From positions 1 to 41,747 of the forward strand of contig JAQGLW010000140.1 in NCBI GenBank assembly GCA_028292665.1: a DNA stretch of 41,747 nt, written 5' to 3'. Below the pieces are notes generated by a model, which saw only the letters and a list, made by a program, of their open reading frames with translations, did no database searches and was not told the origin of the DNA. Made by a program: the position numbers and the translations under genes. The DNA is from Herminiimonas sp. Its GTDB lineage: Bacteria; Pseudomonadota; Gammaproteobacteria; Burkholderiales; Burkholderiaceae_D. Below, piece by piece: positions 17,606 to 27,497 of this stretch. Positions within the stretch are counted from its first letter, which is position 1; each line of letters begins with the position of its first letter.

Positions 17606-18211
17606 CTATCGACGCGCATCATGCACGGTATCGACAAACTTCACTGCCTGCTGCTCCATATCGACAATGAAACTATCGACCAGCGCGCGAAAGTGACGGT
17701 AAAAAACCAGTGCGGGCATTGCAATCGCCAGGCCGAAACCGGTGTTGTACAGTGCAACGGAGATGCCATGCGCAAGCTGGGCCGGATTGGCGCCGGTCGC
17801 ATTTTGCGCCCCGAAAATTTCGATCATGCCGACCACCGTGCCGAACAGGCCCATTAACGGGGCCAGCGTCGCGATTGTGCCAAGCGTGGTAAGAAAGCGC
17901 TCCAGTTGGTGTGCGGTACCGCGCCCGGCTTCCTCGATCGACTCTTTCATCACTTCGCGCGGCGAATCCACGTTGCGCAATCCTGCCGCAAGGACGCGAC
18001 CCAATGGCGAATTTTGTTCCAGCTTTTCGATGACATCGGCATTGATCTTGCCGTTGTGATATACCCTGATTACTTCCTGCAGCAAACTGGGCGGCAAAAT
18101 TCGATTGTGACGCAGGTACAATACCCGTTCGATAATTAACGTCAATGCGACTATGGATGCAATAAGCAGGAACCAGATCGGCCAACCTGCAGCTTGAATG
18201 ATAGCGAGCAA
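17606..18211 (-). CDS. exbB: ExbB/TolQ/MotA-family proton channel subunit
   Basis: The 201-residue protein has three membrane segments (about 8-30, 100-130 and 145-170) and the family stretch LATLGTIATLAPLMGLFGTVVGM in outline near 95-115. It partners the ExbD encoded 35 bp downstream to form the proton-conducting stator. The start is TTG at 18211, supported by AAGGAG six bases upstream; the protein then begins MLAIIQAAGWPIWFLL, as the family expects. No ATG nearby would preserve the first helix. It is the first gene of the minus-strand series ending at adk. Confidence 0.92.
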   Translation of the reverse strand: MLAIIQAAGWPIWFLLIASIVALTLIIERVLYLRHNRILPPSLLQEVIRVYHNGKINADVIEKLEQNSPLGRVLAAGLRNVDSPREVMKESIEEAGRGTAHQLERFLTTLGTIATLAPLMGLFGTVVGMIEIFGAQNATGANPAQLAHGISVALYNTGFGLAIAMPALVFYRHFRALVDSFIVDMEQQAVKFVDTVHDARR

Positions 18212-18639
18212 AAAAAACTCCTTGATGAGATTCGAATGTCTGGATGCAGAATGTAACGTGTTGGGCCTTTGTGAGCAAGTGGCGCAACAGACCGGAAATA
18301 GTATTTCTGTTTATTTGCACAAAGCCTTTTGCATCCGCCAGTCCTTATGGTTACAAAAACATTGACACGGATCCGGTACCTCTCAGGATATTGGCAAGAA
18401 TTTATAAATATAGGGAATGCATCGTAAGAAGTTCTGCACATCTTCTGTGGATAACTTTGTGAACAAGCTTCAATCGAATCGTTAAAGTACTTGATTCAAA
18501 AGGATTTTTTGTTATTGCACACGAATGGAGCAAATTTTGTTTCCCTTTAAAATCAAATACTTAGAAGAAACAACCGTTAGTTTCAATATTTTTTGATATC
18601 TACATGACAGGCTGATGCGCCCTGTGGACATGTTTACCG
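18212..18639. other. Intergenic region between divergent exbB and xseA
   Basis: 428 bp without a supportable gene. It must carry promoters for exbB (minus) and xseA (plus). One candidate for xseA is TTGACA (18362-18367) with GGATAT 18 bp further on, leaving a leader of about 240 nt. It is not convincing enough to list separately. The half nearer xseA is AT-rich. Confidence 0.5.
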
Positions 18640-20013
18640 ATGAAAGCCCGCATGAATCCTAGCGCCCACCTCGAAAACATCAACGCCGCGCCGCCTGTGT
18701 TGACAGTATCGGCCTTAAATCAAGCGGTGGCGCGGATGCTGGAGCGAAATTTCCCGCTTGCATGGGTTTCCGGCGAAATATCCAACTTTACCCGCGCGGC
18801 TTCAGGCCACTGGTATTTCACGCTCAAGGACGATGCCGCGCAGGTACGCGCGGTAATGTTTCGGGGCCGTGCGCAATATGCCGATTTCACGCCGCGCGAA
18901 GGCGACAAGGTTGAAGTGCGCACGCTGGTAACGCTGTATGCACCGCGCGGCGATTATCAACTCAATGTCGAAGCGATCCGCCGCGCAGGCATCGGGAATC
19001 TGTACGAGGCTTTCCTGCAACTGAAAGATAAACTGACTGCGGAAGGATTGTTCGATGCTGCCCGCAAACGCCCGCTGCCATACTTCCCCAAAACCATCGG
19101 CATCGTCACCAGCATGCAAGCCGCAGCGTTGCGCGACATTTTGACCACGCTGCACCGTCGTGCGCCGCAGGTTCGGGTAGTTTTGTATCCGACACCTGTG
19201 CAAGGCGAAGGCGCCGCGCTGAAAATCGCACAGGCAATTACAATCGCATCGACCCGCAAGGAATGCGACATCCTGCTCGTTTGCCGCGGCGGCGGCAGTA
19301 TTGAAGATTTATGGTCATTCAACCATGAAGAGGTAGCAAGGGCGATTGCCGTCTGTGCAATGCCTGTCATCTCCGGCGTTGGGCACGAGACCGACTTCAC
19401 GATCGCCGACTTTGTCGCCGATCTGCGTGCGCCAACCCCGACTGCCGCTGCGGAAATGGCTGCTACGCCACGCCTCGACTGGCTGGCGACACTCGAGATG
19501 CATGCAAACGATCTGAACCGCGCAATCCGGCGACAGCTAGCCAACGCCGCGCAAACCCTCGATTGGCTGTCACGCAGAATGGTCAGCCCGTCCGCTCACA
19601 TCGGACACGAGCGGCTGAAATTGCGGAGCTTGCATATTCGCCTTGTGCACGCAACCCGCACGCCACTGAACCAGGCGCGCTTTGCGGTAATGCATTTACG
19701 AGCCAGGATGTCGGCGCAACTGCCCGATACGGCAGCGCATCGAGTGCGTCTCGCCGATTTTACCCGGCGCTATGCGGCACAAATGACGACACAGGCAGCA
19801 CAACGCCGGCAAGCACTTGCATCTCTTTCATCGCAACTCGAATTGCTCAATCCGCAGCGCACGCTGGAGCGTGGCTATGCGATAGTCACCGATGGAAAAG
19901 GCCGAGTCGTGCGAGCGCCGAAAGACCTTCATCCGCGCGACATCATTACCATGCGACTTTCCGATGGATCGGCCCAGGTCGGAATTGCCAGCGTACAGCC
20001 GACATTGGAGTGA
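18640..20013 (+). CDS. xseA: Exodeoxyribonuclease VII large subunit
   Basis: Large subunit of the nuclease that degrades single-stranded DNA into acid-soluble oligonucleotides. The 457-residue chain has the N-terminal OB-fold ([33 protein letters not shown], about 20-110). The catalytic domain carries [40 protein letters not shown] and [17 protein letters not shown], followed by a coiled region and the family C-terminal LERGYAIV. Length matches E. coli (456). The start is uncertain: ATG 18640 and ATG 18652 both lack a clear ribosome binding site. The small subunit xseB is not in the window. sodB follows after 120 bp. Confidence 0.95.
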   Translation: MKARMNPSAHLENINAAPPVLTVSALNQAVARMLERNFPLAWVSGEISNFTRAASGHWYFTLKDDAAQVRAVMFRGRAQYADFTPREGDKVEVRTLVTLYAPRGDYQLNVEAIRRAGIGNLYEAFLQLKDKLTAEGLFDAARKRPLPYFPKTIGIVTSMQAAALRDILTTLHRRAPQVRVVLYPTPVQGEGAALKIAQAITIASTRKECDILLVCRGGGSIEDLWSFNHEEVARAIAVCAMPVISGVGHETDFTIADFVADLRAPTPTAAAEMAATPRLDWLATLEMHANDLNRAIRRQLANAAQTLDWLSRRMVSPSAHIGHERLKLRSLHIRLVHATRTPLNQARFAVMHLRARMSAQLPDTAAHRVRLADFTRRYAAQMTTQAAQRRQALASLSSQLELLNPQRTLERGYAIVTDGKGRVVRAPKDLHPRDIITMRLSDGSAQVGIASVQPTLE

Positions 20014-20133
20014 CTCCCCGAAGCTTTATATATCAAGCGCAGCAAATTGCATGGATCATGCATGTAAACCGCATCCGACTTACAATTGACGTTTTACTAA
20101 AAAATATCCCCGAACATACTGAAAGGACTTAGC

Positions 20134-20712
20134 ATGGAACACACACTTCCTCCCCTGCCCTACCCAATGGATGCGTTGCAGCCACATGTCTCCAAAGAAA
20201 CGCTCGAATACCATTACGGCAAACATCATCAAGCCTATGTGACCAATTTGAACAATCTGATCAAAGGCACAGAATACGAAAACGCATCGCTGGAAGACAT
20301 CATCAAAAAATCGTCCGGCGGCGTCTTCAACAATGCAGCACAAGTTTGGAACCATACCTTTTACTGGAACTGCATGAAACCGAATGGCGGCGGCACGCCC
20401 ACCGGCGCAGTGGCCAATGCAATTAACGCCAAGTGGGGCTCATACGATAAATTCAAGGAAGAATTTACCAAATCCTGCGTAACCAACTTCGGTTCCGGCT
20501 GGACCTGGCTCGTTAAAAAAGCGGACGGCTCGGTCGATATTGTAAACACATCCAATGCCGGCACACCACTTACAGGAACAGATAAACCGCTGCTGACTTG
20601 CGACGTGTGGGAGCATGCTTACTACATCGACTACCGGAATGCGCGTCCGAAGTATGTCGAGAATTTCTGGAATTTGGTGAATTGGGATTTTGCTGCGAAG
20701 AACCTGGCTTAA
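20134..20712 (+). CDS. sodB: Iron superoxide dismutase
   Basis: Cytosolic enzyme that converts superoxide to oxygen and hydrogen peroxide. The 192-residue chain keeps the metal ligands H27, H74, D157 and H161. Gln70 in the N-terminal half ([13 protein letters not shown]) indicates the iron rather than manganese type. Also present are [19 protein letters not shown] and [16 protein letters not shown]. The ATG has AAAGGA eight bases upstream. It is transcribed after xseA, probably from its own promoter in the 120-bp gap, and ends at the terminator at 20772. No Fur-type site was identified with confidence. Confidence 0.97.
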   Translation: MEHTLPPLPYPMDALQPHVSKETLEYHYGKHHQAYVTNLNNLIKGTEYENASLEDIIKKSSGGVFNNAAQVWNHTFYWNCMKPNGGGTPTGAVANAINAKWGSYDKFKEEFTKSCVTNFGSGWTWLVKKADGSVDIVNTSNAGTPLTGTDKPLLTCDVWEHAYYIDYRNARPKYVENFWNLVNWDFAAKNLA

Positions 20713-20771
20713 CTTCATCCCTGCCATGCCGGAATAAAATTGCGCATGAATGCGCTGGTACAAGTTGCATG

Positions 20772-20800
20772 AAAACCCTTGCTTCCGGCAAGGGTTTTTT
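20772..20800 (+). terminator. Rho-independent terminator of sodB
   Basis: AAAACCCTTGC pairs with GCAAGGGTTTT around a 5-nt loop, ending in a run of seven T residues. It lies 60 bp after the sodB stop and isolates the groESL promoter region. Confidence 0.92.
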
Positions 20801-20922
20801 TATTGGGCCGACACTTGATAAAAATTCTTTGCCCAAAAACGATCTGATTCTCCATAAATCCCGGAATCAGTCCAGTTTTTACAGAAATTTAACAAGTAAT
20901 AACAATAATTCACGATCCCCCG

Positions 20923-20952
20923 CTTGAAAAACCGCATAAGCATCCCTATACT
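20923..20952 (+). promoter_or_regulatory. groESL promoter, overlapping sigma70 and sigma32 elements
   Basis: TTGAAA (20924-20929) and TATACT (20947-20952) are 17 bp apart, a near-consensus sigma70 promoter with the same hexamers as rpmB. The same bases read CTTGAAA (20923-20929) and CCCTATA (20944-20950), fitting a sigma32 promoter with a 14-bp spacer. The start point would fall inside the CIRCE element, so repressor binding should block initiation. Confidence 0.7.
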
Positions 20953-20978
20953 TAGCACTCGCCAACGGAGAGTGCTAA
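20952..20978. promoter_or_regulatory. CIRCE operator (HrcA binding site) of groESL
   Basis: TTAGCACTC, nine bases, then GAGTGCTAA: an exact match to the CIRCE consensus. HrcA represses chaperone genes through this element and loses activity when GroEL is busy with unfolded protein. Its position just after the -10 box fits direct repression. No hrcA gene is in the window. Confidence 0.97.
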
Positions 20979-21091
20979 CAACTCTCCCGGCCTTTTGAAT
21001 TTTTCAATGCAGCCAAGCTGCATTGTGAAGTCTGTTTTTGCAGCAATTCTGCCGCAATAATCTTAACCCATTGAATTTAAGGAGAGTTTGT

Positions 21092-21382
21092 ATGAACCTT
21101 CGTCCGTTGCACGATCGCGTCATCGTCAAGCGCCTCGACCAGGAAACCAAAACTGCGTCCGGCCTTATCATCCCTGAAGCTGCCGCTGAAAAACCGGACC
21201 AGGGCGAAATCCTGGCTGTCGGCAACGGCAAGATCCTGGAAGACGGCAAAGTTCGCCCACTTGATGTCAAGGTTGGCGACCGCGTATTGTTCGGCAAATA
21301 CTCCGGCCAAGCCGTTAAGGTTGAAGGCGAAGAACTGCTCGTAATGCGCGAAGAAGACATCATGGCAATCGTCCAAAAATGA
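21092..21382 (+). CDS. groES: Co-chaperonin GroES (Cpn10)
   Basis: Heptameric lid of the GroEL folding chamber. The 96-residue chain begins [19 protein letters not shown]. It contains the mobile loop that binds GroEL (about 17-33, [14 protein letters not shown]) and the [10 protein letters not shown] and [13 protein letters not shown] strands. The start at 21092 is chosen over an upstream in-frame ATG (21038) because AAGGAG lies eight bases before it and the protein then has family length. It is preceded by the CIRCE operator and the overlapping sigma70/sigma32 promoter. groEL follows after 134 bp. Confidence 0.98.
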   Translation: MNLRPLHDRVIVKRLDQETKTASGLIIPEAAAEKPDQGEILAVGNGKILEDGKVRPLDVKVGDRVLFGKYSGQAVKVEGEELLVMREEDIMAIVQK

Positions 21383-21504
21383 TGCGGAGGTCCAAGACCG
21401 ACGGCACAGCCGCCGCGATTGGAAACAGCCGCGTCATCCCCTTGTAAACACAGGGGCTCAGTGACTTGAAGCATTTAAGTTAAGCACTTTCCAACGAATA
21501 CTAA

Positions 21505-23169
<1,665 letters not shown>

Positions 23170-23236
23170 TTTGCGATCACTCCGGCACGGTGCAGACCGG
23201 GCCGGAATCCAATATTGCTCAGTAAGAAGTTGTACG

Positions 23237-23264
23237 AAAAAGCCCGCAGCGATGCGGGCTTTTT
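23237..23264 (+). terminator. Rho-independent terminator of groESL
   Basis: AAAAAGCCCGCA pairs with TGCGGGCTTTTT around the tetraloop GCGA. The 12-bp symmetric stem starts 67 bp after the groEL stop and could also stop minus-strand transcription. Confidence 0.92.
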
Positions 23265-23359
23265 CGTTGATGTCTTGTTTGATTCGACTGACACTCGGTT
23301 GTCAACCAGATGCCGGAAGGTGATGCGCTTTTCCGGTCATGACAATGACAGAAGAAATA

Positions 23360-24277
23360 TCAATCGTTATCGACTTCATCGACGGCTTCTTGCGATTCAC
23401 CCAATGACGGCGCAGGCCGATAGCTGGCCAGCAAGGCGATGCGGCTCTCGGGGGTTTCGAGGCTGATCCGGCCAAGCGCGCCGGTTCGATAGTCCTGCAG
23501 CAGCGTATGCGCCGCTTTCTCCAGATCCGGATTGCCGCCTTTCAGGCGGAAGCCGCGCCGCTGGGCGATACCTTCGATTACGCTCACGCCATCAATTCCT
23601 TCGGTCGGAAAACCATAGCGCGACGTAAGCAATTGCGGATAACGTGCCAGGATTTGGTCAGCAAGGAAAGTTGCAACTTCTTCCTCGATCAGTGCATTGC
23701 TGCCGATAGCATGGCTGGCGGCAAGCATCAACCCGTCGCTCGGATGTTCGATTTTTGGCCACATCAAGCCGGGCGTGTCGATCAGCACCATGTTATTGCC
23801 CAAATACAGCCGCTGCTGCATTTTTGTCACCGCAGGTTCATCGCCGACCTTCGCCACTCTTTTTTTGAGCAGCGCATTCATCAGGGTCGATTTTCCGACG
23901 TTGGGAATCCCCATGATCATGATCCGGAGCGGCTTCAACGGCGTACCGCGATGCGGTGCAATTTTCAGGCACAGGCCGGGAATTTTGGCGACATCGGACG
24001 GCTTCTTGCAACTGAGCCCAACCGCATGCACATCCTTCCGTCGATTGTACTGATCGAGCCATGCTTGCGTGGCAACAGGATCGGCCAGATCGCTCTTGTT
24101 GAGAATTTTCAGGCAAGGCCGCTGACGAAATACGCGCAGCTGCTCGATCATCGGATTCGCGCTGGCTTGCGGCACTCGGGCATCGAGCACCTCGATCACC
24201 ATATCGATCTTTTCCATGGCTTCCGCCGCTTTTTTGCGCGCGGCGTTCATGTGACCGGGGAACCATTGAATAGACAT
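23360..24277 (-). CDS. ylqF: YlqF/YawG-family (RbgA-like) circularly permuted GTPase
   Basis: A GTPase whose B. subtilis relative RbgA drives late assembly of the 50S subunit. The permuted motif order is visible: NKSD (G4, 60-63) precedes GIPNVGKST (G1, 123-131), followed by DTPG (G3, 167-170). The N-terminal IQWFPGHM is the family signature. I start at ATG 24277, giving 305 residues; a TTG eight codons upstream (24301) opens the same frame but adds unconserved residues. The C-terminal 40 residues (ESRIALLASYRPAPS and an acidic end) are less conserved. It lies 64 bp after the histone-deacetylase-like gene on the minus strand. Confidence 0.9.
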   Translation of the reverse strand: MSIQWFPGHMNAARKKAAEAMEKIDMVIEVLDARVPQASANPMIEQLRVFRQRPCLKILNKSDLADPVATQAWLDQYNRRKDVHAVGLSCKKPSDVAKIPGLCLKIAPHRGTPLKPLRIMIMGIPNVGKSTLMNALLKKRVAKVGDEPAVTKMQQRLYLGNNMVLIDTPGLMWPKIEHPSDGLMLAASHAIGSNALIEEEVATFLADQILARYPQLLTSRYGFPTEGIDGVSVIEGIAQRRGFRLKGGNPDLEKAAHTLLQDYRTGALGRISLETPESRIALLASYRPAPSLGESQEAVDEVDND

Positions 24278-24341
24278 GTGTCGCTTAAATTGCGGAATCA
24301 AGACGCTATTCTACTCGCTGCTTGCTGATGCTTCTTTTACT

Positions 24342-25328
24342 TCAATCCAAGTCGGCCAGCACTTTCACATGCGCAGCAACGCTGCGTCCAAGCGCGGACA
24401 AGTTGTAGCCGCCCTCGAGGCAACTGACGATGCGCCCTTTGGCATACTGCTTTGCGACAGCCATGATTTGCTGCGTGATCCACGCATAATCCGCTTCAAC
24501 CAGTCCCATCTGCCCTAAATCATCTTCACGATGCGCATCGAAACCGGCTGAAATGAACAGCATTTCAGGACGATGCGCATGCAGTGCGGGCAGCCATTGC
24601 TCGGTTACCAGTTTCCGCACGACGTCTCCCTTTGTATGGGCAGGCACCGGGACATTGACGGTATTTTTAATCTTGCGCAAAGAGGGCTGAGCGCCGCTAT
24701 AGGGATAAAACGGATGCTGGAAAAAACTCACCATCAATACCCGGGGTTCATCGGCAAACGCTTCTTCGGTGCCATTGCCATGATGCACATCGAAATCAAC
24801 GATGGCGACGCGCTGCAGTCCATGCGCTTCCAGCGCATGCATGGCGGCAATGGCTACATTATTGAAAAGGCAGAAGCCCATCGGTTCCGTCGGTCTGGCG
24901 TGATGTCCGGGCGGACGAATTGCGCAAAATGCATTGTCCAGTTCCCCGGCGATCACCGCATCGGTAGCGGCAACCGCCGCCCCGGCTGCACGCAATGCGG
25001 CCCGCCAGCTGTAGGCATTGAGCGAGGTATCGCCATCCAGGGGATAGTAGCCGGAATGTTTTCCGACCGGCGAGGAGAAATCGCCCTGCACCAATGCCAG
25101 TCCCGGCGACGGCACATTATCCCGTATCAGGGCAATCGCATCGGCTGTATGGATACGCGCAATGGCAGCGGGATCAGCCGCAGGCGCCTCACGGTAATCC
25201 AGGTAACTGTCGAGCCGGCTTGCAATCAGTTGATCTTCGATCGCCTGCAGCCGCTCAGGCGACTCGGGATGCCATGCTCCCATTTCATGGCGCTTGCAAT
25301 CAGGGTGGGTGTAGATGGCGGTGGTCAT
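24342..25328 (-). CDS. Histone deacetylase-family (acetylpolyamine amidohydrolase-like) hydrolase
   Basis: A zinc-dependent deacetylase of the arginase/deacetylase fold, 328 residues. The tandem histidines H142-H143 lie in RPPGHHARP. The metal ligands D180 and H182 lie in DFDVHHGNG, the third ligand Asp in FISAGFDAHREDD, and the C-terminal CLEGGYNLSALG is present. Bacterial members act on acetylpolyamines, acetoin-related or other small amides and perhaps proteins; the substrate here cannot be told. It is upstream of the YlqF-like gene, 64 bp away on the same strand. It diverges from moxR, and the 242-bp gap between them carries the 25451-25510 inverted repeat. Confidence 0.92.
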   Translation of the reverse strand: MTTAIYTHPDCKRHEMGAWHPESPERLQAIEDQLIASRLDSYLDYREAPAADPAAIARIHTADAIALIRDNVPSPGLALVQGDFSSPVGKHSGYYPLDGDTSLNAYSWRAALRAAGAAVAATDAVIAGELDNAFCAIRPPGHHARPTEPMGFCLFNNVAIAAMHALEAHGLQRVAIVDFDVHHGNGTEEAFADEPRVLMVSFFQHPFYPYSGAQPSLRKIKNTVNVPVPAHTKGDVVRKLVTEQWLPALHAHRPEMLFISAGFDAHREDDLGQMGLVEADYAWITQQIMAVAKQYAKGRIVSCLEGGYNLSALGRSVAAHVKVLADLD

Positions 25329-25450
25329 TTTTTGCGAAGCGCGCTATCCGCGTTCTCGAATAGAATTCCATTAGTGTACCGAAAAAAAAGCGCATCAATG
25401 TCATTTTGACCATTCCGGCCAGTATCCGACATTTGAGATTGCACAATATT

Positions 25451-25510
25451 GGAAGTCATTTCATGAATAGCCACCCACCCGCATATGCGCCTGTTCATGA
25501 AATGAGTTCC
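25451..25510. promoter_or_regulatory. Long inverted repeat upstream of moxR
   Basis: TCATTTCATGAA (25456-25467) and its exact reverse complement (25494-25505) are separated by 26 nt. After one mismatch the arms continue for four more pairs (GGAA/TTCC). The loop holds an 8-bp palindrome, GCATATGC (25481-25488). The right arm ends 21 bp before a TATAAT box (25532-25537), so the repeat reaches the -35 area. It lacks a following T run, so it is more likely an operator than a terminator. Confidence 0.6.
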
Positions 25511-25570
25511 AGTTCAGAATAAACGCGCCCGTATAATTCCCTACCGATCTCTCTACACAACGGAAATTAC

Positions 25571-26491
25571 ATGTTCTCCAAAGTCCACGCCGTTGCCAGG
25601 CAAGTCAGTCAAATCATTGTCGGCAAAGATATGCAGATTCGTCAGTCGCTGGTTTGCCTGCTGGCGGGCGGCCATTTATTGATAGAGGACGTGCCGGGCG
25701 TCGGAAAAACCACGCTGGCCCATGCTTTGGCGGTTTCGCTCGGACTGAGATTCAACCGAATACAGTTCACCAGCGATTTACTGCCGGCGGACGTGGTAGG
25801 CATTTCGATTTTCGATCGTGAAAAAAACGGATTCGCCTTCCATCCCGGGCCGATATTTACGCAGGTGTTGCTGGCGGACGAAATCAACCGCGCAACACCC
25901 AAGACCCAGTCGGCATTGCTTGAAGCAATGGAAGAACGCCAGGTTACTGCGGATGGCGTCACGCGCGATTTGCCGGAACCGTTTTTCGTGATCGCCACGC
26001 AAAACCCGACGCATCAGATCGGCACTTTCCAATTACCGGAATCGCAACTGGATCGCTTCCTGATGTGTCTGTCCTTAGGCTATCCGGATGCCGCCGCAGA
26101 ACGCGCTCTGTTGATGGGCGAAGATCGCCGCACGATGTTGAAAGCGATGCGCACGGCAATGCAGCCTTCAGAGTTAAGTACGGCACAGGCGGCACTCAGG
26201 GAAGTCCATACCTCGGCGGCATTGATCGACTATGTGCAGGCGCTGGCGCAGGCCTCGCGTCAAAACGGCTTGTTTGCAGAAGGCATGAGTCCGCGTGCGG
26301 CGATCGCATTATTGCAGGCGGCACGCGCGTGGGCTGCGCTGGAGGGCCGAAATCACGTGATTCCGGAAGATGTGCAGGCAGTACTGGTGCCGGTTACCGC
26401 TCATCGGCTGCGGCCATTGAAGTCGACCGGCGGGACAGCGCTGGCCAGCCGCGATCTGGTGCTGCAGTTGATGAAATCGGTCGGCGTCTGA
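25571..26491 (+). CDS. MoxR-family AAA+ ATPase
   Basis: A cytosolic AAA+ ATPase thought to act as a chaperone for maturation of partner complexes. The 306-residue chain has Walker A GVGKTT (43-48), Walker B LLADEINR with Glu104, the sensor-1 region FFVIATQNP, and the LPESQLDRFLM segment typical of MoxR proteins. GGA of a weak ribosome binding site lies about ten bases before the ATG. It heads an operon with a DUF58 gene 10 bp later, then a TgpA-like transglutaminase gene and mltB. MoxR-DUF58-transglutaminase clusters are widespread, with the ATPase probably acting on the membrane partners. The promoter region holds a long inverted repeat and TATAAT at 25532. Confidence 0.92.
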   Translation: MFSKVHAVARQVSQIIVGKDMQIRQSLVCLLAGGHLLIEDVPGVGKTTLAHALAVSLGLRFNRIQFTSDLLPADVVGISIFDREKNGFAFHPGPIFTQVLLADEINRATPKTQSALLEAMEERQVTADGVTRDLPEPFFVIATQNPTHQIGTFQLPESQLDRFLMCLSLGYPDAAAERALLMGEDRRTMLKAMRTAMQPSELSTAQAALREVHTSAALIDYVQALAQASRQNGLFAEGMSPRAAIALLQAARAWAALEGRNHVIPEDVQAVLVPVTAHRLRPLKSTGGTALASRDLVLQLMKSVGV

Positions 26492-26501
26492 ATTTCGTCT
26501 T

Positions 26502-27497
26502 ATGATCAGCACGCTTCAAAATGTTTTCCGTCGGACAGTCAACAAGTGGCTGTTCCAGCTGCGCGACAGCGAACCCGGAGAAGTATTTCTAAACCAGCGG
26601 AGGGTATTCATCGTACCGACCAGGGCGGGACTGGGTTTGGGCGGCATGCTGATCGTACTGTTCATCGGCTCGGTCAATTACAATCTGAGCCTGGGTTTCG
26701 CGCTCACTTTTTTGATTGCCGGATGCGCGATAGTCGACATGCATCTGACCTTTCGCAATCTGGCCCATCTATATCTTGCGGCAGGACGCGCGCCGGCAGT
26801 ATTTGCCGGTGAAGAAGCACAGTTCGAGCTGCATCTGATCAACCGCCGCAAACATGACCGCTACGCGGTCTGGCTTTGCTTCATCGGGGAAGGATTGCCC
26901 GATCTTCCGCAAGCGGCCGATATTGCCGCACATGCATCATGCAGCATATTGCTGAGCGCACCGGCCCGCAAACGCGGCTGGCTCGCCGCCCCGCTGGTAC
27001 GTTTGCAAACCCGTTTTCCCCTCGGCTTGTTGCGCGCATGGAGCTACTGGCAACCGGATGCAAAGGCCTTGGTCTATCCATGCCCGGAAGAAGATTCGCC
27101 GCCGCTGCCGCTGGCGAGCGAGCCGACCGAAGACGGCCAGGGCCGGGCGGGACACGATGACTTCGCCGGCATCCGCGCCTACCAGGCAGGCGACTCGATG
27201 AAGCGTCTTGCATGGCGGCAGATTGCCCGGCTCGGTATCGAATCGGGTGGAACGCTGGTCACCAAACATTTCGAAGGCGGCGCCACCAGTGAACTGCAAA
27301 TCGATTTTTCCGCGCTGCCGCGTTCTATGGACGTCGAGATGAAACTGTCACGCATGACCCGCTGGGTGATCGAGGCCGAAGCGCGCGGACTGCCTTATGG
27401 CTTCCGGCTAGGCGATATTGCCTTTGCTGCATCGATCGGTCCGGCGCATCAGCTGGCATGCCTGCACGCGCTTGCGCTATACGGGAACACAGAATGA
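26502..27497 (+). CDS. DUF58 domain membrane protein
   Basis: The 331-residue protein has two adjacent hydrophobic segments near 45-90 (AGLGLGGMLIVLFIGSVNYN, then FALTFLIAGCAIVDM). A soluble part follows, containing the DUF58 signature DFAGIRAYQAGDSMKRLAWRQIAR near 220-245. The DUF58 fold resembles a von Willebrand A domain, and in related clusters it is the usual partner of MoxR. It starts 10 bp after moxR, and its stop overlaps the next start in an ATGA junction, so it is translated with the transglutaminase gene. The biochemical role is unknown. The start at 26502 has no strong ribosome binding site and may rely on coupling to moxR. Confidence 0.88.
   Translation: MISTLQNVFRRTVNKWLFQLRDSEPGEVFLNQRRVFIVPTRAGLGLGGMLIVLFIGSVNYNLSLGFALTFLIAGCAIVDMHLTFRNLAHLYLAAGRAPAVFAGEEAQFELHLINRRKHDRYAVWLCFIGEGLPDLPQAADIAAHASCSILLSAPARKRGWLAAPLVRLQTRFPLGLLRAWSYWQPDAKALVYPCPEEDSPPLPLASEPTEDGQGRAGHDDFAGIRAYQAGDSMKRLAWRQIARLGIESGGTLVTKHFEGGATSELQIDFSALPRSMDVEMKLSRMTRWVIEAEARGLPYGFRLGDIAFAASIGPAHQLACLHALALYGNTE

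Noticed and set aside
20046-20062. TGCATG-GAT-CATGCA palindrome upstream of sodB as a regulator site
   Set aside because: Short, with no clear match to Fur, SoxR or other known motifs, and its position relative to a promoter is uncertain.
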